Positions 33,264 to 40,901 of a stretch of 64,000 nt of DNA are shown here, one piece after another (positions within the stretch are counted from its first letter, which is position 1; each line of letters begins with the position of its first letter). The DNA is from Paenibacillus nasutitermitis. Its GTDB lineage: Bacteria > Bacillota > Bacilli > Paenibacillales > Paenibacillaceae. The DNA is taken from NCBI RefSeq assembly GCF_014641075.1, contig NZ_BMHP01000002.1, positions 1,116,001 through 1,180,000 of the forward strand, read 5' to 3'. The position numbers and the translations under genes were made by a program. The notes under the pieces were generated by a model. That model did not search any database, was not told where the DNA came from, and was given only the letters and a program-made list of their open reading frames with translations.

Positions 33264-34082
33264 TCAGTTGGAATGGATACATTCCATTATGAGGCTGGCT
33301 GTTTCTTCCACCGCCCGATGGGAGACATCGATCACAACACAGCCGATTTTCTTCATAATTTCCGCAGCATAGGCGAGTTCCTTCTCGATTCGCGCTGTTG
33401 TCGCATAAGCGGCACTGTCCGGCAGCCCAAGCGCTTTCAGCCGTTCTTTTCGGATAACGTTCAAATAATGGGTGTCAATCGTCAGACCGACCACTTTTTC
33501 GCGTGGAATGCTAAATAGCTCTGCCGGCGGCTGCAGCTCCGGCATCAAAGGTACATTGGCAACTTTATATTTCTTGTGTGCCAGGTACATCGACAAGGGC
33601 GTTTTGGAAGTGCGTGATACCCCGACGAGCACGATATCTGCTTTAAGAATTCCCGACGTATCGCGCATATCATCATACTTGACGGCGAATTCAACGGCCT
33701 CCACCTTTCGGAAATAATCCTCATCCAGCACATGATTAAGCCCTGGCTCCTTGCGTGACTGCCGGTTGGTCTTCAGCTCCAGGCTTCCAATCAGGGAACC
33801 CAGCAGGTCAATGGCTACAACAGAATGTTCCAGCGAGAACTTGCTGAGCACATCCCGAAGCTTCGGAATCACCAGCGTGTACAGAATAATCGCATTATGC
33901 TCCTTAGCCTGAAGCACCATCCGTTCAACTGCGGACTCATCCTGCACAAAAGGAGCCCGGCGTATTTCCGCGTAAATGGGATGGAACTGGGCAACCGCAG
34001 CGCGGACAACCAGCTCGCCGGTATCCCCGGCGGAATCCGAAACCACATAAATAATTACATCTGGATGCAATCCGGTTGTCAT
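33264..34082 (-). CDS. ppsR: Pyruvate, phosphate dikinase regulatory protein (YqfL)
   Basis: A 272-residue bifunctional kinase/phosphorylase of the PDRP/PSRP family, which switches PEP synthase or pyruvate phosphate dikinase by phosphorylating an active-site threonine. IYVVSDSAGDTGELVVRAA opens the protein, VLVGVSRTSKTPLSMYLA carries the P-loop, and VVGLTIDTHYLNVIRKER follows. Start: ATG at 34082 with AGGGGG ~10 nt upstream. The frame stays open to 34226 through a tandem repeat, but that extension lacks family support. In Bacillus subtilis the repressor gene ccpN lies just upstream; here it is missing and a hairpin repeat region takes its place. Confidence 0.92.
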   Translation of the reverse strand: MTTGLHPDVIIYVVSDSAGDTGELVVRAAVAQFHPIYAEIRRAPFVQDESAVERMVLQAKEHNAIILYTLVIPKLRDVLSKFSLEHSVVAIDLLGSLIGSLELKTNRQSRKEPGLNHVLDEDYFRKVEAVEFAVKYDDMRDTSGILKADIVLVGVSRTSKTPLSMYLAHKKYKVANVPLMPELQPPAELFSIPREKVVGLTIDTHYLNVIRKERLKALGLPDSAAYATTARIEKELAYAAEIMKKIGCVVIDVSHRAVEETASLIMECIHSN

Positions 34083-34100
34083 TTTTTGGTTTCCCCCTAA

Positions 34101-34193
34101 GGTGATTGCGTAAGCAATCACTGCTTCGTAAGCTTTTACTCTGGTGATTGCGCAAGCAATCACTGCTTCGTAAGCTTTTACTCTGGTGATTGC
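34101..34193 (-). repeat. 42-bp tandem repeat with internal hairpins ahead of ppsR
   Basis: Two nearly identical 42-bp units (34101-34142 and 34143-34184, one C/T difference) and the first 9 bp of a third. Each unit holds a perfect hairpin, GTGATTGC / GCAATCAC with a 4-nt loop. The array lies in the leader of ppsR, 18 nt before its start codon. Confidence 0.9.
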
Positions 34194-34210
34194 TTCGCAT
34201 GTGCAGACTC

Positions 34211-34248
34211 GTGAGGACCCGCCCATTCCATATCGGGCGGATCCTCAC
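34211..34248 (-). promoter_or_regulatory. Strong hairpin directly after glyS, without U tract
   Basis: Stem GTGAGGATCCGCCC / GGGCGGGTCCTCAC (14 bp, one G-T pair) with a 10-nt loop, 4 nt after the glyS stop. No T run follows on either strand, so it looks more like an mRNA 3'-protecting or processing structure than a classical terminator. Confidence 0.7.
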
Positions 34249-34252
34249 GTTG

Positions 34253-36334
34253 TTACCAAACCAGTTTCGAGAAATCGGCAACCTCGCCGACGCCATCGGC
34301 GATAATAGCCAGCAAGGCCAGGCGGTTCGCACGGACATCCGCTTCTTCAGCCATTACCATTACGCTGTCAAAGTAAACATTAATCGTATCCTTTAATCCG
34401 GCAAGCTTGGCGATTGCACCCGATGCATCAAGGTTCTTGATATTTGCTGTGACGCTCTCACTTAAAGCTTGCCAGGCGGCATACAATGCCCCTTCGGCTT
34501 CGTCTGCAAACAAAGACGTCTTCACTTCTTTAGACGCAGCTTTGGCAGCAAGGTTGCTCACCCGGTTCAAAGCGTCGACTGCGAGTTTGAACTCGTCGCG
34601 CCGTTCGCCCGCGGCGTAGGTCGTTAACGCTTGCGCCCTGTTTACGGTTTGACGAAGATCATTATAACCGGCAGCCATTACCGCATCTACGACATCGTAG
34701 CGGATTCCCTGCTCAGAGAGCACATTTTTTACCCGCAGCGCGAAAAATTCATGCAAATCAGACCGGATTTCGCCCGCTTCGCGTTTCAACGGCTTACCGC
34801 TGTGAACCTCCAGTGAAAGATCAAATAGTCGGTCCAACGGCAGCTTCAGGCCATGTGCGAGAATGATCTGGATAATCCCCGCCGCCTGTCTGCGCAGCGC
34901 ATAGGGATCCTGGGAGCCTGTCGGGATGATTCCAATCGAGAAGCAGCCGACGATCGTATCGATTTTGTCAGCCAGACTTACAATCGCGCCTGTCAGCGAA
35001 CCCGGAGCCCGGTCACCGGCAAAACGTGGCTGGTAATGCTCATTGATCGCTGCAGCAACCGCCTCGCGCTCACCTGCTTTGCGGGCATAATCCTCGCCCA
35101 TCACACCTTGCAGCTCCGGAAACTCGTATACCATCTGGGTGACCAGATCGAATTTGCATATCGCGGCCGTCCGTGCTATGTCATCTGTCGTTTGGGCATC
35201 AAGGCCAAGGAAATCCGAGAGCTTAGACGCGGTGATCTGAATGCGGCGGACCTTGTCCGATACCGTTCCGAGCTCCTCGTGATAAACGATTTTTTCAAGT
35301 TTGCCCAATGATTCCACGATCGGCGTTTTCTGATCCTCCGCGTAGAAGAACCGCGCATCGGAAAGACGTGCACGCAGCACTTTCTCGTTGCCTTTTGCAA
35401 CCTGCTCGATAGAATTGCGGTCGCCATTGCGTACCGTCACGAAGAAAGGCAGCAGCTTGCCCTGATCGCTCAGCACCGGGAAATAACGCTGATGCTCGCG
35501 CATGGAAGTAATCAGTACTTCCTGCGGGATTTCCAGAAAAGACTCGTCAAACGTTCCAAACAGCACGCTTGGATATTCCACGAGGAACAGAACCTCTTCC
35601 AGCAAATCCGGCTTCACGTCGATTTTCCAGTTTTTCTCCGCAGCAAGCGCCTGGATCTGATCCAGAATCAGCTGCTCGCGCTCGCGGACATCGGCCAGTA
35701 CCCGTTGTCCGCGGAGTTCTTCCACATAATCGGACGGTGACGATACCAACGCTTCACCGCCCAGAAAACGGTGACCCCTGGTCTTATTGCCGCTTTGTAC
35801 GCCCGTGATCTCAAACGGGATAACCGTTTCGCCAAACAGAGCGACCAGCCATTTGATCGGACGGACGAATTTCAGCTCGTAGCTGCCCCAACGCATGTTT
35901 TTAGGAAATGACATCGAAGTGATCAGGCTAACAAGGCCCTCAGGCAGCACATCGGCGGTCACGGTACCGATACTGCTTTTATTCACATAAACGTATTCAA
36001 CCCCGCCAAGTTCCTTAAAGAAAAAATCTTCCGGCTGAGCGCCCTGGCTGCGGGCAAAACCAAGGGCCGCTTTGCTCCAGGCCCCCTGCTCATCAAGAGC
36101 GATTTTACGGGAGGGACCTTTGACTTCCTCACTTACATCGGCTTGTTTCTCTTCCACATCACGGATAATCACCGCAATCCGCCGGGGCGTTGCGTAAGCT
36201 TCCACTTCTCCATGACCGATTCGCGCGGTATCGAGCCATTTGGCCGTTTTTTCCTTAAGCTGATTCATCGCTCCGCGCACAAAGCGCGCAGGAACCTCTT
36301 CCAAACCGATTTCCAGCAGCAGATCCTTAGCCAT
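34253..36334 (-). CDS. glyS: Glycine--tRNA ligase, beta subunit
   Basis: The 693-residue beta subunit of the alpha2-beta2 glycyl-tRNA synthetase; it binds tRNA-Gly and includes the C-terminal anticodon-binding region. It starts [18 protein letters not shown] and shows [48 protein letters not shown] and [15 protein letters not shown], all family signatures. It overlaps glyQ by 8 nt, which helps match subunit synthesis. Expression should be governed by the T-box leader upstream of glyQ. Confidence 0.97.
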   Translation of the reverse strand: MAKDLLLEIGLEEVPARFVRGAMNQLKEKTAKWLDTARIGHGEVEAYATPRRIAVIIRDVEEKQADVSEEVKGPSRKIALDEQGAWSKAALGFARSQGAQPEDFFFKELGGVEYVYVNKSSIGTVTADVLPEGLVSLITSMSFPKNMRWGSYELKFVRPIKWLVALFGETVIPFEITGVQSGNKTRGHRFLGGEALVSSPSDYVEELRGQRVLADVREREQLILDQIQALAAEKNWKIDVKPDLLEEVLFLVEYPSVLFGTFDESFLEIPQEVLITSMREHQRYFPVLSDQGKLLPFFVTVRNGDRNSIEQVAKGNEKVLRARLSDARFFYAEDQKTPIVESLGKLEKIVYHEELGTVSDKVRRIQITASKLSDFLGLDAQTTDDIARTAAICKFDLVTQMVYEFPELQGVMGEDYARKAGEREAVAAAINEHYQPRFAGDRAPGSLTGAIVSLADKIDTIVGCFSIGIIPTGSQDPYALRRQAAGIIQIILAHGLKLPLDRLFDLSLEVHSGKPLKREAGEIRSDLHEFFALRVKNVLSEQGIRYDVVDAVMAAGYNDLRQTVNRAQALTTYAAGERRDEFKLAVDALNRVSNLAAKAASKEVKTSLFADEAEGALYAAWQALSESVTANIKNLDASGAIAKLAGLKDTINVYFDSVMVMAEEADVRANRLALLAIIADGVGEVADFSKLVW

Positions 36335-37214
36335 TAGCGCTCACTCCTTTCTTCAGTAACGGGAAGCCGAGCCGTTCGCGCTCCTCCAGATAAGTGGCTG
36401 CACATGCGCGTGCAAGGTTGCGAACACGCGTTATATATCCAGTACGCTCCGTCACGCTGATCGACCCCCGGGCGTCCAGCAGATTAAATGCATGCGAGCA
36501 TTTGAGCACATAATCATAAGCCGGGAAAACAAGATTCTCCGCCAAAGCGCGCCGAGCTTCCTCCTCGTACATCGTGAATAAGGAGAAAAGCATATCTGCG
36601 TCAGAAGTTTCAAAGGTATATTTGGAATGCTCATATTCCGGCTGCAGGAAGACATCCCCGTACGTCACGCCATCCACCCATTCCAGATCAAACACATTTT
36701 CCTTGTCCTGAATATAGGAAGCCAGCCGTTCCATCCCGTAAGTCAGCTCCACGGCTACTGGATTCACATCGAGACCACCAAGCTGCTGGAAGTAGGTAAA
36801 CTGGGTGACCTCCATCCCATCAAGCCATACTTCCCAGCCAAGTCCCCAGGCACCAAGACCAGGATGCTCCCAGTTATCCTCAACAAAGCGGATATCGTGA
36901 TGCAGCGGGTCGATCCCCAGTCTCTTCAAACTTTCCAGATACAGTTCCTGAATATTATCAGGCGATGGCTTCATAATGACCTGAAATTGATGATGCTGGT
37001 ACAGCCGGTTGGGATTTTCTCCATAGCGGCCGTCAGCCGGCCTGCGGGACGGTTCGACGTAAGCGACATTCCACGGCTCCGGTCCGATCGTGCGCAGAAA
37101 CGTCATCGGATTTAAGGTGCCTGCACCTTTCTCCACGTCATAAGGCTGAACAAGGATACAATTCTGCTCCGCCCAAAACTTCTGCAGCGTCAAAATCATC
37201 GTTTGAAAATTCAT
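36327..37214 (-). CDS. glyQ: Glycine--tRNA ligase, alpha subunit
   Basis: The 295-residue catalytic subunit. [66 protein letters not shown] and [20 protein letters not shown] are family blocks. They include the class II motif 2 arginines and the glycine pocket. Length matches the usual ~295. AGGAGAGAGG lies upstream of the ATG. It is the first gene of glyQ-glyS, which begins at the promoter 37543-37571 and passes through the T-box. Confidence 0.98.
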   Translation of the reverse strand: MNFQTMILTLQKFWAEQNCILVQPYDVEKGAGTLNPMTFLRTIGPEPWNVAYVEPSRRPADGRYGENPNRLYQHHQFQVIMKPSPDNIQELYLESLKRLGIDPLHHDIRFVEDNWEHPGLGAWGLGWEVWLDGMEVTQFTYFQQLGGLDVNPVAVELTYGMERLASYIQDKENVFDLEWVDGVTYGDVFLQPEYEHSKYTFETSDADMLFSLFTMYEEEARRALAENLVFPAYDYVLKCSHAFNLLDARGSISVTERTGYITRVRNLARACAATYLEERERLGFPLLKKGVSANG

Positions 37215-37284
37215 GGGATGGCCTCTCTCCTTTATTGTCCAATTGTTCCTGCTGGTTTTTTTCCCTCTTCATACCGGGTCCAGA

Positions 37285-37530
37285 CGATATAAAAAGCCCT
37301 CGTCCTTATGTCTGACAAAGCTCAGACATAGGGACGAGAGCTATATCTCCCGCGGTTCCACCCTACTTGATTCCTGCTGCACCTGCATGCAAGCAGCAAT
37401 CCGCTTTTTTTACCTTTCACGCGAACTCCGAAGCGCCTTTCACCGATAACGTCCGCCCAGGCTCCCACCACCCCTGGTTCGCTTCCACAGACAACTGTCC
37501 ATCGATTACTTTCTTCATCATCGTTCCTGT
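37285..37530 (-). promoter_or_regulatory. T-box leader (glycine) of glyQS
   Basis: The T-box AGGGTGGAACCGCGG lies at 37364-37350 and pairs with the acceptor end of uncharged tRNA. Stem I begins near 37525 with an AGTA-type sequence (GAAAGTAATCG). A GGC triplet at 37437-37435 (AAAGGCGC) is the likely glycine specifier codon. Uncharged tRNA-Gly should stabilise the antiterminator and raise glyQS expression. Confidence 0.92.
37291..37340 (-). terminator. T-box attenuator terminator
   Basis: Stem CTCGTCCCTATGTCTGA / TCAGACATAAGGACGAG with a 6-nt loop, then GGC and T5. Its 5' arm is where the antiterminator alternative would form with the T-box sequence. Confidence 0.9.
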
Positions 37531-37542
37531 TCATACTTGTAT

Positions 37543-37571
37543 ATGTTAGCTATTTGACCCGGGCATGTCAA
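37543..37571 (-). promoter_or_regulatory. Sigma-A promoter of glyQS
   Basis: Perfect TTGACA (37571-37566), a 17-nt spacer and TAACAT (37548-37543) on the minus strand, just after the recO stop at 37575. glyQS thus has its own start inside the cluster. Confidence 0.8.
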
Positions 37572-37574
37572 GGC

Positions 37575-38321
37575 CTACAAGGGGTATTTATCCAACTGAT
37601 CGAGAAAAGCCCGCGATTTAAGCGGAATATTAATATGCGTATCCACCAACAGCCGCATAGCCTGCTTCAATTGGACTTTGGTTTCATCCTTTACCTGGAT
37701 ATTGCCAAGCCGCGTCAAGTCCATTCTTCGGAACAACCGCAATAACTTGAGTACGCTGTCACCAAGAACCAGTGCGGAAGAATCCTTATAACGGCAGCGG
37801 CTGCAAAGCACACCGCCCGACCGCGCACTGAGCGCCATCTGCCCCTCCGTATTGCCGCAGGAGACACACTCATCGAAAATGGGACCGTACCCGGACACTT
37901 CGAGTATTTTCATTTCGTATAATTGAAGAATAGTCGGCCCGTCCTTGCCTTCAGCCAAAGCGCGCAAGCAAGCTAATAATTGCATAAACAGGTATCCGCT
38001 CGCTTCATCTTCGTTCGTCGTCCGGTCGGTCAGCTCAACCGCATAGGCCGCATAGGCGGTAAGCTCCAGCCCTTCACGCAAAACATGGTGAGATTCAATG
38101 ATCTCACCATGTGTAAGTGTACCTAAGCCGCTATTGCGGTAATATAGATATTCCCCATGAGTGAACAACTGGGTCAGCGAACCATGACGGCTTTTGGCTT
38201 TTTTGGCGCCCCGCACAAGTATCGCCGCTTTGCCGTGGGTCGGAGTCAAAATCGTAATGATTTTGCCGCCTTCCCCATAGTCCATACTTCGGATGACAAT
38301 GCCTTCAACCCGGTACTGCAT
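37575..38321 (-). CDS. recO: DNA repair protein RecO
   Basis: The 248-residue recombination mediator that, with RecR (and RecF), loads RecA onto SSB-coated DNA. The N-terminal OB fold (about 1-80) carries VEGIVIRSMDYGEGGKII and KAAILVRGAKKAKSRHG; a helical domain follows. A zinc finger (ECVSCG ... LCSRCR) lies near residues 150-175. Length is standard. GGGGAG lies ~7 nt before the ATG. Located between yqzL and the glyQS promoter, as in Bacillus. Confidence 0.95.
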   Translation of the reverse strand: MQYRVEGIVIRSMDYGEGGKIITILTPTHGKAAILVRGAKKAKSRHGSLTQLFTHGEYLYYRNSGLGTLTHGEIIESHHVLREGLELTAYAAYAVELTDRTTNEDEASGYLFMQLLACLRALAEGKDGPTILQLYEMKILEVSGYGPIFDECVSCGNTEGQMALSARSGGVLCSRCRYKDSSALVLGDSVLKLLRLFRRMDLTRLGNIQVKDETKVQLKQAMRLLVDTHINIPLKSRAFLDQLDKYPL

Positions 38322-38357
38322 AGACGTTCTCCCCTAACTCACGCAAGTAAAGATGCA

Positions 38358-38513
38358 TCAAATGGAGGAAGCATCCTCCAGTTCAGACGCAAGCTGCGTT
38401 TCCTCGTTTGCCGCGGCAATATCGGCCTCCCCCAACTGATCCACATCTTTATAAAGCAAAAAAGCGTCCACATCCCCGGTAAGCGCAAAATACTTCCACG
38501 AAAAGTCTCGCAT
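38358..38513 (-). CDS. yqzL: YqzL family small protein
   Basis: A 51-residue protein beginning MRDFSWKYFALTGDVDAFLLYKD, the hallmark of the YqzL family found between era and recO in Bacillales. The tail is acidic. Function unknown. Start ATG at 38513 with AAGGG ~9 nt upstream; a further in-frame ATG at 38522 is possible. The family's DNA and protein are short enough to be missed by automated calls. Confidence 0.85.
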   Translation of the reverse strand: MRDFSWKYFALTGDVDAFLLYKDVDQLGEADIAAANEETQLASELEDASSI

Positions 38514-38629
38514 TCCTATCATCCCTTCCGCTTTGTATGATACGGATAGGATGCGCAAAAAGAGGGTTGTCCTATGCCAGACAAATAACGGGCATTATGC
38601 GCGAAGTCAGGGAGTGCGGGATGCTTGGT

Positions 38630-39547
38630 TTATTCGTTTCTGTATCCCAGATCTTTTAAAACCCGCTCCTGGTTGCGCCAGTCTTTCTTGACCTTGACCC
38701 AAAGCTCAAGGAAAACGCGCGAGCCAAGCAGCAGTTCAATATCCCGCCGTGCAAGGCGGCCTACTTCCTTCAGGAGCGCGCCCTGCTTGCCGATCACAAT
38801 CCCCTTCTGCGAATCGCGTTCAACAAAAATAATCGCTCCGATATAAACTACCCCGTTATCCTGCACCTTCATATCCTCAATTGCCACAGCAATGGAATGA
38901 GGTACTTCCTCCCTCGTCTGATGGAGGATTTTCTCCCGGATCAGCTCGGCACAGACGAATTGTTCCGGATGATCAGTCACTTGATCCGCCGGATAATACT
39001 GCGGACCTTCAGGCAAGTATCGCGTCAGCACATTGAGCAGGGTATCAATATTGTTGCCCTGCAGCGCAGAGATCGGAATAATCTCGGCGAAATCATGAAG
39101 CTCCTTATAGGTTGCGATAAGCGGCAGCAGCTCTTCCGGGTGGATCTTGTCGATTTTGTTCATCACGAGAAAAATAGGCGTTTTGACCATTTTCAACTGC
39201 TCGATGATATAACGGTCGCCACCTCCCAGTCCTTCGGAAGCATCGATCAGGAACATGGCGGCATCCACCTCGCCCAATGTGCCGACTGCCGATTTGTTCA
39301 TGTAATCGCCAAGCTTGGACTGCGGCTTATGGATGCCCGGCGTATCGAGAAATACAATTTGGGAATTGTCCTTCGTGTAGACACCATGGATTTTATTGCG
39401 CGTCGTCTGCGGCTTGTCTGACATTATGGCGATTTTTTGACCGATTACTTCGTTCATCAGTGTCGATTTGCCTACATTGGGCCGGCCAACGATCGCAACA
39501 AACCCGGAATGGTATTTCTCTTTTTTGCCTGTAGGTGTTTGATTCAT
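38630..39547 (-). CDS. era: GTPase Era
   Basis: A 305-residue essential GTPase that binds the 3' end of 16S rRNA and checks 30S maturation. G motifs are [18 protein letters not shown] (G1), DKPQTTRN (switch I), [10 protein letters not shown] (G3) and LVMNKIDKI (G4). The C-terminal KH domain carries [16 protein letters not shown]. Start ATG at 39547; the GGAAGGGG site is a rather long 12 nt away. The open frame continues upstream into cdd, but without an Era-like sequence. ybeY, another 16S maturation factor, is in the same cluster. Confidence 0.97.
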   Translation of the reverse strand: MNQTPTGKKEKYHSGFVAIVGRPNVGKSTLMNEVIGQKIAIMSDKPQTTRNKIHGVYTKDNSQIVFLDTPGIHKPQSKLGDYMNKSAVGTLGEVDAAMFLIDASEGLGGGDRYIIEQLKMVKTPIFLVMNKIDKIHPEELLPLIATYKELHDFAEIIPISALQGNNIDTLLNVLTRYLPEGPQYYPADQVTDHPEQFVCAELIREKILHQTREEVPHSIAVAIEDMKVQDNGVVYIGAIIFVERDSQKGIVIGKQGALLKEVGRLARRDIELLLGSRVFLELWVKVKKDWRNQERVLKDLGYRNE

Positions 39548-39573
39548 AATAATGTTCCGATCCCCTTCCAAAC

Positions 39574-40002
39574 TTAGCCTTTCCTTAATGAGAAAGCTCC
39601 CGGCAGCAGTTCTTCCACCGTCATGACTGACCGCCCGCCAGTCAGATTGCCCATGATGACAGGCATGTCCGGCTTGCAAAGCTCAACGAGCACCTGTCTG
39701 CATACCCCGCATGGCGTAATGGGATGGACCGTGTCCCCAATGACTGCAATAGCTGCAAACTGTCCTGGCTCCCGCCCGTCGGCAATAGCCCGGAACAAGG
39801 CGGTCCGTTCCGCACAATTAGTCGGTCCGTAAGCCGCATTCTCGACATTGCAGCCGAGGTGAATGTTTCCGCTGCTGTCCAGCAGAGCGGCGCCTACAGC
39901 AAAACCGGAGTAAGGCATATAAGCGCGGCCTCTTGCCTCAAGGGCATGCTCCAGCAGAGATTCCCATTCTGCAGGAAAAGCTTGCTTGCTGTCATCCATC
40001 AT
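39574..40002 (-). CDS. cdd: Cytidine deaminase
   Basis: A ~142-residue zinc enzyme that deaminates cytidine and deoxycytidine in pyrimidine salvage. Zinc and catalytic motifs are [19 protein letters not shown] (Cys and the proton-shuttle Glu) and [10 protein letters not shown] (two Cys). The N-terminal [16 protein letters not shown] block is standard for the homotetrameric form. Start: ATG at 40002 or 39999; the GAGAGGAG site is ~13 nt away, so a TTG at 40038 cannot be excluded. Located between dgkA and era. Confidence 0.95.
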   Translation of the reverse strand: MMDDSKQAFPAEWESLLEHALEARGRAYMPYSGFAVGAALLDSSGNIHLGCNVENAAYGPTNCAERTALFRAIADGREPGQFAAIAVIGDTVHPITPCGVCRQVLVELCKPDMPVIMGNLTGGRSVMTVEELLPGAFSLRKG

Positions 40003-40044
40003 CTTTTTTTGGATGCTCCTCTCCACGTCAGAAATCAAGCAGCT

Positions 40045-40404
40045 TTATAAGACAATATTCCATAAATGCGGGATAAAAATGATGAATCCGATGATAATGG
40101 CTGCGATAACTGCCACCAGGACGGCTCCTGAAGCCGTGTCCTTGGCCGCTTTGGCCAGCGGATGAATATCCGGACTGGCCAGATCGACGACATTCTCGAT
40201 GGCGGTGTTGAGCAGTTCGGCACATATGACGACTCCCATCACAAGCACCAATAGCGCCCATTCCATGGCCCGAATTCCAAGAATCATCCCCGTTGCGGTT
40301 ACGATCAGAGCAGCAGTTACATGAATCCGCATATGTCGCTGCGTGCGCAGTGCCAGACGAATGCCGGCTGCAGCAAATCCGCAGCTCTGAATGAAACGGC
40401 GCAT
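40045..40404 (-). CDS. dgkA: Undecaprenol/diacylglycerol kinase (DgkA family)
   Basis: A 119-residue membrane kinase with three helices. The motif EWALLVLVMGVVICAELLNTAIEN holds the catalytic and metal-binding Glu residues, and DTASGAVLVAVIAA forms the last helix region. In Firmicutes the family phosphorylates undecaprenol, recycling the lipid carrier for cell-wall polymers. Its start codon shares one base with the ybeY stop (TAATG), so translation is coupled. Confidence 0.93.
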   Translation of the reverse strand: MRRFIQSCGFAAAGIRLALRTQRHMRIHVTAALIVTATGMILGIRAMEWALLVLVMGVVICAELLNTAIENVVDLASPDIHPLAKAAKDTASGAVLVAVIAAIIIGFIIFIPHLWNIVL

Positions 40405-40901
40405 TAGCGGTGCAGACCTGCCCGCTGGAGAACCGCTTCCTGTTTGGCAGTCATGACTGCCTCACTCGCCTCATCCTGGTGATCGTAACCAATGAGGTGG
40501 AGGAACCCGTGAACGAACAGAAAACCCAATTCACGTTCCAGTGAATGGCCGTATTCCTGAGCTTGAAGTTTCCCGCGCTCGGCGGAAATAATGATATCGC
40601 CCAGCATCCCGTTCACAGACAGCGGATTATCCCCGTCCTCAACCTCGTAAATAATCTCCAGTTCTTCGTCCGTATGCTCCTGCATTGCAAAAGACAAGAC
40701 ATCCGTCGGCCGGTCAATGCCCCGGTAATCCCGGTTAAGCTGGTGAATTTCTTCATCATCCACGAAAGAGAGCGTCACCTCGCCTTCTGTCAGTCCCTCG
40801 GCTTCCCCCGCAAGCAGCAGCAGCTCCTCAAGACGCGCCAGGAACGCCTCAGGTATTTCCACCTTGTCCTGTTCATTATTCCACTCTAAACGCAAACTCA
40901 T
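40404..40901 (-). CDS. ybeY: Endoribonuclease YbeY (16S rRNA maturation)
   Basis: A 165-residue metal-dependent RNase involved in 16S rRNA 3' processing and ribosome quality control. The zinc motif HGFLHLIGYDHQD is intact, and RGIDRPTDVLSFAM plus MLGDIIIS are typical. The ATG overlaps the pgpH stop by 4 nt and has AAAGGAG upstream. Placed between pgpH and dgkA as in Bacillus (yqfG). Confidence 0.96.
   Translation of the reverse strand: MSLRLEWNNEQDKVEIPEAFLARLEELLLLAGEAEGLTEGEVTLSFVDDEEIHQLNRDYRGIDRPTDVLSFAMQEHTDEELEIIYEVEDGDNPLSVNGMLGDIIISAERGKLQAQEYGHSLERELGFLFVHGFLHLIGYDHQDEASEAVMTAKQEAVLQRAGLHR

Noticed and set aside
34101..34193. Tandem repeats as a CRISPR array
   Set aside because: The units are directly adjacent without unique spacers, and no cas genes are present.
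34083..34226. 48-residue N-terminal extension of PpsR through the tandem repeat
   Set aside because: The family starts at the ATG at 34082, which has an AGGGGG site; the extension is repeat-encoded and without a good start signal.
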